Of a stretch of 64,000 bases of DNA, positions 56,701 to 64,000 are shown in pieces. Location: the NCBI GenBank assembly GCA_029891385.1, contig CM057233.1, positions 12,837,460-12,901,459 on the forward strand. Direction: 5' to 3'. Position numbers and translations under genes: made by a program. The notes below the pieces were generated by a model. It was given only the letters and a program-made list of their open reading frames with translations. It searched no databases and had not been told where the DNA came from. Source of the DNA: Erythroxylum novogranatense (Eukaryota > Streptophyta > Magnoliopsida > Malpighiales > Erythroxylaceae). Positions within the stretch are counted from its first letter, which is position 1. The number at the start of each line of letters is the position of its first letter.

Positions 56701-57225
56701 CGCATCAAGGCGTCTCAGGATAGATATAAGAGTTATATGGATCAGCATCGACGTGAGATGGAGTATAGTGTAGGCGACAGAGTGTTTCTCCGAGTGTCAC
56801 CATGGAGAGGAGTGTTGGGATTTGGCCGTAAGGGCAAGTTGAGTCCTCGGTATGTCGGTCCGTATGAGATTACTGAGAGGATTGGACCGTTGGCCTATAG
56901 ATTGGCTTTGCCCAGTGAGATGTCCCAGTTGCATGATGTGTTTCATGTGAGTATGCTCCGGAGATACCGATCAGACTCGACTCATGTGATTCCGGCTCAT
57001 GAGATTGAGATAGCTAGTGATCTGAGTTATGTTGAGGAGCCAGTGCGGATTATCGGATCTCGGGTTAAGCAATTGAGGAGCAGGGTGATTCCATTGGTGA
57101 AAGTTCTATGGAAGAACCACTCATCAGAGGAAGCAACTTGGGAGACTGATGAGCAAATGAGGAGGCAGTACCCTCATCTGTTCGACCAGTCAGGTACAAA
57201 ATTTCGGGATGAAATTTTTATTTAG
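53735..57225 (+). pseudogene. Gypsy pol: protease-RT-RNase H-integrase-chromodomain
   Basis: Protease has LMDPGSTHSFI at about 53868. RT carries [29 protein letters not shown] and the catalytic [10 protein letters not shown] near 54877. RNase H has [11 protein letters not shown] and [14 protein letters not shown]. Integrase has a zinc region HPGVTKMYNTLKLHFWW...CLTC near 55966-56080, then TMDFIMG, VSDRDPRFTSRFW and the glutamate in DGQSERTIKT. The C-terminus reads VKVLWKNHSSEEATWET, a chromodomain that would target heterochromatic marks. Stops at 54305 (TAG) and 55921 (TGA) and a frameshift near 55795 split it. RT-RNase H (54317-55810) and integrase (55945-57225) remain long open blocks. The chromodomain and long LTRs favour the Tekay (Del) clade. 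Confidence 0.92.
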
Positions 57226-57236
57226 GAGGGGAGAAT
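57221..57236 (+). other. Polypurine tract of the Tekay-like element
   Basis: TTTAGGAGGGGAGAAT abuts the TGTAACATCCCG start of the 3' LTR. It overlaps the last codons of pol. Confidence 0.9.
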
Positions 57237-60011
57237 TGTAACATCCCGTTGCCGATGCGATGAACATGTTGGTACGGGTAGTTCTGTTATTGCATAAATT
57301 GTGATCGAGTGTTTTGTGGCCTCTAAGATAGATCATTTTGCACATGCATACATAGTGACATGCATTCATGATTGTTCCAGCATTTAAATTATGATTATGA
57401 GTTGAATTGTGAATTTTGAGATAATTGAGTTAGATTTGATTTAAAGTGAAATTAGGGATGATTTGAGTGGAATAGTGGAATTAGAGTGAGAATTGAATTT
57501 TAGAGATTTTGAAATTGAAAATTGAGCATGAGATCGAGTGCTTACATTTTTTAGGAATTATGAGAATTTTTCTGGAACTTTTAGAGTTATGTGTCTGGAC
57601 CGAGAAAATGCTTAGAGACTGATGATTGTAATTCCGGTTCCGAAGTGAGTGGTTAATGGCTTGGAAAATTTAGATTTGTGAGTTTAGGAATTATTGCGAT
57701 GAGCCATTGAAATTTAAAGACTGAGATTGAATCAATTTGAGGACTATGATTTATAGGTTAATTTGACCCCCCTTTATATAGTTATATGGTTTTGAAATTT
57801 GGAGAGAGGTATCCTAGGGCACGAAATTTCTTCCTCCTTCCTCGGTGATTTCTGATTTTCTCTTGGGTGTGAACTTCCGATCGTTGCGTGCCTCCTTTCC
57901 GTTAAGTTGAGCTTAGCTTGTTCCTTTAGAGAATGGAGATTTGTGGAGTTTGAAGGCTTATCGTGGTTGTGGAAGAAGAGAGAAAGAGTTGTTGATTTCG
58001 GAAGATTTTTAGGGTTCCGTTCGATTATGTGATTTGGTAAGTTTATTTTGTTTTAATGTTGTATTTATGGTTATTTATGGCATTTAAGGTATTTAATGTG
58101 TTAGATGGGGTAGTTGAGTGTGTTTAATGGAGGTTTTAAGAGTATTGATGGTGGAAAAGTCGATTGGAGAAGACGATCGAGTCGCACGTCGCGACGTCTG
58201 GAGACGTCTGGAGCAGCCTCGCAGCGATGAGAAAAATGAGTACTTGCCGCGACTAGTGCGCTCGTCGTGACGAGCGAATTAAGTTCTCGCCGCGATGAGC
58301 AGAGCGGTACGTCGTGACGAGCCAGCCGATTCACGCCGCGACGTGGGTTTCATGGTTGCGACGAGCGGCGGTTTTCTGAAATGAAATAAGAGAGTTTTTG
58401 GGGCATATCTTATAGTATAGACCTCCAATTGAGGTGACTCTGGAGTTGTTATGAACTAGAGAAAGAGGTCTTCGAGTGAGGTTGATAATAAGAGTTCAAA
58501 ATTAAATTAGCGAGTTCTCAATCATAGAAAGAGAGCTGATTCTGGTTCCTATAGTGACCGAAGAGTTGTGTTTTGGCGATTGAAGTATAATTAGAGTTTA
58601 AATGAGAGATTTGTGAAATCAACGAATGTTATTGACCTAGTGAGTAGTGAATTTTGGTTGTGAAGCGAGAGATAGTGGAATGGGGTTGAAGCGCTGGAAA
58701 ATCATGATCATGCATCATATAATTTTGAATTAAGACATGTGCATTAGTGAATTTAATTGATTGAGCATCTAGTGATGATAATTCGTTTGAATTGTTATAG
58801 AGGCAGATTGGATCGACAATGACGGATATCATTTGGGACTTCGAAAAGAGCTCGGAAGTTACAGGTGAGTAACCTAGTTGGTTCCTCAATCTTTGTGTGA
58901 TAATATGTGCTGTGAATGTGTGAATTAATTGCCAATGTGAGTGATACAAATGTGAGATAAATGTGCTGCAATTATGAGTAAATGTTCTGATTGTGAGTGA
59001 TTATACGGAATGTGTTGCAAATGTGAATATTGGTGATTGTGAATCAGTGTATAGAATTATGAGTAAGTGTTCTGATCGTGACAAACGAGTGAAGTGATAT
59101 ATATATGTATATGTGCTAGTGACTGTGCAAGGGTTAGTGCATGCTAGGCATGATTATAAGTGGTAACTAAACAGTTGTGACTGAAGCAATTAGTGAGCAG
59201 AGCTTTAAGCTCGAATATCAGTGAATGGGCCTAAGGCCAAAAAGGGAATAGTGCATACCCAGAGGGCTCTCCTATCCCTAAAGTGAGTGGGCAGTAGTGC
59301 ATACCCAGAGGGCTCTCCTACTTGCCAAAAATGCGAATATTGACGCTCAGTCACAACAATGACATAAAAATGAGAATTTGCATACATTATGCATCTGACT
59401 GTGTAGTGAAATTGAGAATGCGTGTGATGTATGACAATTGTGAAGTGATATGTTTGAGCTATGTTATCGTATAAATATGTAAATTACGTACAGTGTTCTA
59501 AAATGCGTTAAAGTGTACTATGCGATATATTATGTGTATATGCATGAGTTGGGTGAACCATCGATGATGGTTTCTCATTGAGTTCGCAAACTCACCCAAC
59601 ATTGCTAATATTTTTCAGGGCAGCATTAATAGGTTTCTAGCTCCCGAGATAGACGTTTTCCTGCTGTGCGAGTGCTTGGTCAAGCGTAGTGATGGCACAT
59701 AGGTCGGTCAGCTGGGCCGATCCTTTGAGGATGACCTAGTATAGACGTTTTTATCAGTTTCCTTTTTGGGCTATTTTATTGAGACTTTAGGGGACTGATA
59801 GACTTGTCTATATTTTGGATTGATGTTATGAAACGAAAGATTACTATTGTGGTTTTAAATTTTAGTGATTTACATCATGCGGTTTAATTGTCTTGATGCC
59901 ATGCGAGTATTTAGTGATAGTTGCGAGTGATAGCACTTCCTTGCTGTGGGATATGCGTCGGTACGACCTACGGGTGCCCCGGTGCGTACCCTACGGTAAA
60001 GGGGCGCTAGA
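57237..60011 (+). repeat. 3' LTR of the Tekay-like element
   Basis: The 2775-bp LTR is collinear with the 5' LTR. It has small insertions such as CATAGTGACATGCATT near 57352 and a second GACGTCTGGA near 58201. The terminal CA is mutated to GA at 60010-60011, with the AGAAT duplication directly after. Confidence 0.92.
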
Positions 60012-60016
60012 AGAAT

Positions 60017-60556
60017 AGTAAATGTGAGTGATTAATGAGAGTTAGAGATGCATTTCCATGTTCATGCATATGAATGCCATGCACTTATACATGAATAGTT
60101 AATGAACTTGCACATGAAAATAATTGTACATGCATTCATGAATAATTCCGGGTATAATTGGATTGATATATGAATTTTTAGAGTTATGGACGTTTTTATA
60201 TTGGAAATATTAGTGATTGGTGGAAATATTGTATTTGTATATGTTGTTGATAAAGATATATATAATAGGGAACAAGAAATTAAAAGAAACTTTGGAAATA
60301 GTTGGATTGTAAAGATGACAGTCAAGGGTTTCAAAAGAAACTAAGTTGGAATTTGGGTATTGGGGAAAGTGACAAGTGTCACTTAGTCTTTTGTGATCTT
60401 GTTAGAATTAGATTACTATTCTTTGAGAGTTGATAGGTTAAGTCTTGTCTAAGTCCCTTCTTTATTATCCTCTTCTCCAAATTTCCTTTTTGAAACACAG
60501 AGTTTTCCATCAAATATTTTCTAAAAGACTTTTGTGTTTTTCCTCTACTTCACCCA
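60017..60556 (+). mobile_element. Continuation of the old Gypsy LTR, truncated by SIRE-like copy 3
   Basis: This follows on from 49817 after the AGAAT duplication. It shares with the solo LTR at 8016-11824 (reversed) the order TGTTCATGCATA, GCACATGAAA, GTACATGCATTCATGA and the GTGACAAGTGTCACTT word. It has no coding capacity. It stops where the SIRE-like LTR begins at 60557 and may resume beyond the window. Confidence 0.65.
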
Positions 60557-61596
60557 TGAAGTGAATCACATGTTAATACAGCACTTAGAAAACGATATTA
60601 GAATGCACGAGAAGGGGGGGTTGAATTGTGTATTTCCCTTTTTGAGTAATTTTTTTGAAAACTATTTGTTAGAAATAAAATTCTTTACAGAATTTTTATA
60701 GATTCTGATTAATCAAAATTTTCAATACTATATATATAAACTAAGTAATGATAAAATTTGAAACTAAAATAGAGATAGAGAGTAAGAGTGGTAGACACGG
60801 AGATTTATCCTGGTTCACCCCAAACCGTGGGCAACGTCTAGTTCTCAGAGTTTCTTCTGAGATTTCACTATCTCTTCAATCGTTACAAGTATTCTTTCCG
60901 CGAGCCTCTTCAGGTCTCTACAAACAATATTCTTTCACACTTAGCCTCTGCAGGCTATCTGTACAACTTTTCTTCTCAAAAAATTTGAACACTTGTTATG
61001 TAAAAATAGCACTCACTAAATCACTTTTCACGTAGTAAATTTTCTCGCTATTTCGTAAGTATTTGTAAGTATGTAACTTTTGTAACTTTTGTAACTTTTT
61101 GTGTGTTTTGTAACTTTGCAATCTTCGACTTCGACTTGTATTTATAGCCTTCGTCTCCAACTGCTTCTTGATTCTTGAATCTTGAATCTTGAAACTTGAA
61201 TCTTGAAAGAAACGGTTAATTAGTTGAATTTCAGAATTAACTTGAATCGACTCTTGCGCTCGCTTTTTTTTCTGCGTCTGCTCGCTTTTGCATCTGCGTC
61301 TGCGTCGTATGCCTTTGCATCTGCGTCTGCGTGCTGCTCAGCGCTCGCATCTTTCCGCGCCTTTCATCGTCGTGTCGCCATAAATCTGTGTTGACTTTAA
61401 TGCTTCAACTTCGATACGTGTCTTAATTGCCTATGTATGCGTCTGCTTCCGACTTCAGTTATTTCAACTTCGCTCAGGTATCGAGTTTAAATGCGTAAGG
61501 CTCGTGTACAACTTCGCCTATTTTGTTTTTCTTTGTATTTGATCTCTTTTGTTATACATCAAAATCATATTTATGTAAAGTTATTTTGACTTAACA
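60557..61596 (-). repeat. 3' LTR of SIRE-like copy 3
   Basis: The 1040-bp LTR belongs to the same family as 7435, 19705, 23369 and 31938. The GCGTCTGC repeats are fewer and mixed with other sequence (61255-61345). A short TTTGTAACTT triplication lies near 61078-61115. Confidence 0.9.
61139..61146 (-). promoter_or_regulatory. TATA box in copy 3 LTR
   Basis: TATAAATA in element sense, in the conserved GAAGGCTATAAATACAAGTCG context. Confidence 0.6.
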
Positions 61597-61793
61597 ATCT
61601 CCCCTTTTTAGTATAACAAATTATATACAAGAAAAGAAAACAAAATTCTGAGATGTTGCAAAAGTAAAACAAAACTTATCTTCTTCCTTTCTTAAATCTG
61701 CTTGTGGTCACACCTTCTTTGTCTCAACATCCTCTCCTCTTCTGCTCATTTTCTTCTTTTCTCGCTCTCCCCTATTTGTTATAATAAAAATGA

Positions 61794-64000
61794 TTAACGA
61801 TCTTGGCTCTTCGCCAGATTCGCTATCATCTTTTCAGATCATTCACCGCCTCCTTCATGTCGCTGAGTTCACCACGTAATCGCTAACCTCATCCGGTGGA
61901 TCAATCGATGAGGAGGCTTGATCAAAATCTGGCGATGGAGGAGTGAAGGAATTGAAGTAGTTAAGCATCAGAGGATGGAATGTAGTCTTCATTGATCTCA
62001 AAGGTAGGTGGACGAATGAACGTGTCGACTTCGTGAAGATTTAAGTCAAAAGGAACAGCAAGATGTCGAAACTATCTTCCTTGCAGGGTGATGCTTGTGA
62101 TTGAATAGGCGAAGTATTAAACAAAGGGCTAATACGAGAACTGCCTGCGAACAAGGGACTCAATAAATGTTCTGTTTTATTATTCCCCTCATCGATAGTC
62201 TTCCTCCTTATTAGTATACCGCGCCGCTTTATCTCGGATTCTGCGAAGCACATGCCTCATCAATTCTTCGCACTTCTTTCGCAATTTGATCCATGGACGG
62301 ATCATCACCGCATCTTCTTCGTGAAATAATTTTGACTTCCCCTAGTCAAATCTAGTGGATATCTTGGCTGTATATATGGTGCAACCATTATCTCGTGTTT
62401 TTCGTGATTGGGAAAATAGTACACGGTTGGGTGGACGTTTTGAAGGATATGGCATAGTAGCAAAGTAAACCCCAAAGTATTGTAGAAGATCTTTTCATCT
62501 TCTTTGAGTAACTGCCATGTGTTACTATTAATCACCATAGGTTGTACCATAGCCACTATCTTCTTCACTGGTTGAACACCGATTGCAATAGCAGTCCTAC
62601 GTCTGGTAACTACTTCCACCATTTTGATCTTCAACTTCTGTTTCCTCAAAAACTTATGGTAGTTGTATACCATCAGACACGATTTATCATCATCCGAATC
62701 TGATACTGTTGTTGCCTCTTGTTGTGCTTTAGTAGGAGTCTCCTGAACCGGGCTTTCCTCTACTGGTTCCTCCTGTTGAGCAATAGGTGTTTCCTGAACC
62801 GTGCTTTCCTCCACTGGTTCTTCCTGTTGAACAATAGGGGTTTCCTGAACTGTACATTGCTCAGTTTTTGTTTCTTCTTGAACAACATCAATAGTTTCTT
62901 TCTGTTGACTAACTTCCTCAGCAGTTGAAATGGTCTTCTTTCGACTAACCTTCTTAGTCTTTGCCTCGCTTGATCGGTCTTACCGATTTCTTTGCTGGAG
63001 ATTTTCCTCTCTCAGATTTTGATTTTCTCTTCCTCTCAGTCTCTTTGGCTTTTCTGGCTGTATCCTCTTTCAAAATAGAGACTAAGGATCTTGTGGCTCT
63101 AGGTGCACAAGATTGAGAGGTCTCTTCTCGACTCTGTTCTCTGGCAATCTTTTCTTCTTGTTGCCTCAGAGTCCTAATCCTCGGTGATCTCTTTGCTTTC
63201 TTCATAACTTCGTTCAAAAGACTTTCTCCTCGTCTTTTTGGCGCACTTTGTTCTGTCCTCTGGGATTGGCTTTCTTCGAGATGAGGACTCGCCTGTTTAA
63301 TGAGAGGTCTTCCTAACACTCTCCTTAGTTCATCCGCAGGCGATCTGGTACTCACTGGAGATTGAGAACTTGAAGCGGGAGTCTTCTTCAATACACGCTC
63401 CCCCTCAGTTCTTGACTTCCTTGAAGAGTCGGCTTAGTCTTTGTCTACTGTGCTCAGACCCATTCGCCGTATCGTGTGTGCATCGATCTTGCTCTTCATA
63501 GGAACAACTCTTCTAAATCTTTGGTGCAGACGAATACCGGATTCCTTAAAAATCCTTGTCAGAAGCATACCATAAGGATAACTAGTTTATTCCTTTATCC
63601 CCTTAATCATATAATGAAGGATTAAGAAGGGTAAATCTATGGGATTTCGATTCAGTAGGTAGAACAGACATTGTTCATCCAGAGTGGTCAACAAATGTCT
63701 TGAACCAACTCTGGGTAGAATGCAATTAAATAAAATTACGTGAAGCACCCTAGCCTTTGGAATCAAATTGGATGTCTTCCTCTCCCATGGATCATTGGTG
63801 CCATATAGTTGCCTTCTAATATCTTCTTCTTTTATACCGACTTGGGACATCCATCCGGCCTTGATAGACAGTTTCTCACCAACCGATGGACAATCGGTCA
63901 CCTTCTTTATAAGCTCCTTTGTCACAATAACAGATATGCTATCTACAGAGGATACGATGGTGTTGTCTATTAGACGAGCGTTCTTCCAAAACTTATATAC
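61794..64000 (-). pseudogene. ORF3 of SIRE-like copy 3 (N-terminus outside the window)
   Basis: This is homologous to ORF3 of copies 1 and 2. At the window edge the frame already reads FWKNARLIDNTIVSSVD. It runs through VTKELIKKVTDCPSVGE, NDPWERKTSNLIPKARV and TLDEQCLFYLLNRNPIDLPF to a TAA near 63585. Next come the charged middle (62954-63391), with PLIKQASPHLEES and SPRIRTLRQQEEKIAREQS, and a repeated VQETP-QQEE segment (62680-62870). IQPRYPLDLTRG follows near 62350. The C-terminal 500 bp are badly frameshifted but end in a KSQDR-stop at 61794. The tryptophan (63785-63787) and glutamine (63293-63295) codons replace the two TAGs of the other copies, which supports ORF3 being one continuous protein. 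Confidence 0.7.

Larger units (their letters stand above)
49818..60011 (+). mobile_element. Tekay-like chromodomain Gypsy retrotransposon, full length
   Basis: The LTRs are at 49818-52565 and 57237-60011 (about 2.75 kb), starting TGTAACATCCCG. The 5' LTR ends GGCGCTACA and the 3' LTR ends GGCGCTAGA, with its terminal CA mutated. A perfect AGAAT duplication flanks the element (49813-49817 and 60012-60016). An iMet-type primer site, gag with zinc knuckle, DPGSTHSFI protease, RT, RNase H, zinc-binding integrase and a C-terminal chromodomain follow in Gypsy order. LTR similarity is high by eye. Five or so point stops and two frameshifts inactivate it. Confidence 0.95.
60557..64000 (-). mobile_element. 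SIRE-like Copia LTR retrotransposon, copy 3 (3' part only)
   Basis: The 3' LTR (60557-61596), polypurine tract (61597-61610) and most of ORF3 are present. Gag and pol would lie beyond 64000. LTR ends in plus-strand reading are TGAAGTGAATC and TTGACTTAACA. In ORF3 it is independent of copies 1 and 2, keeping sense codons where they share stops. The outer flank is ACCCA (60552-60556); the matching duplication would be outside the window. Confidence 0.9.

Overview
This window is plant nuclear DNA, most probably from a dicot. It is AT-rich, and almost every base that can be assigned belongs to a transposable element. The elements are families restricted to or typical of angiosperms: SIRE-type and Tork-like Copia, chromodomain Gypsy (Tekay-like), an Athila-like Gypsy remnant, and a CACTA DNA transposon whose interior looks like captured gene pieces. 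I see no intact cellular gene, rRNA, tRNA or CRISPR. The best host-gene trace is a TATA box and ATG at 2380-2458, cut off by the CACTA insertion.

Layout. 1-2468 is intergenic with a small MITE at 362-722. 2469-6595 is a non-autonomous CACTA element (3-bp duplication GTG) with palindromic subterminal arrays and fragments resembling an ABHD17-like hydrolase and a golgin. 6653-7434 is the 5' end of a second CACTA-type element. 7435-20612 is SIRE-like Copia copy 1 (+). Its 5' LTR contains a 3.8-kb solo Gypsy LTR (8016-11824, duplication GAATA). 20613-23365 is a decayed Athila-like remnant. 23366-35963 is a Gypsy solo LTR split by SIRE-like copy 2 (-, 23369-33073, duplication ACTAT). 36238-49783 is a tandem LTR-leader-LTR remnant of a second Copia family, split by a full-length member of the same family in opposite orientation (36602-46229, duplication GAAAC). 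49784-60556 is an old Gypsy LTR fragment split by a full-length Tekay-like chromovirus (49818-60011, duplication AGAAT). 60557-64000 is the 3' part of SIRE-like copy 3 (-), running off the window.

How the parts work together. In the SIRE-like copies the order is LTR, iMet-type primer site, gag, protease, integrase, RT, RNase H, a 264-bp spacer, a third ORF of about 765 codons (ORF3), polypurine tract, LTR. Copies 1 and 2 keep pol in the +1 frame relative to gag, with an overlap across the protease active site. ORF3 is present in all three copies. It has a globular N-terminal domain, a long charged middle and a coiled-coil C-terminus, with no visible membrane segment. Copies 1 and 2 share two amber codons in ORF3 where copy 3 has sense codons. 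Every polyprotein in the window is broken by stops or frameshifts, so none looks autonomous now.

Family names come from motif recognition and memory of the families. No database search was possible.
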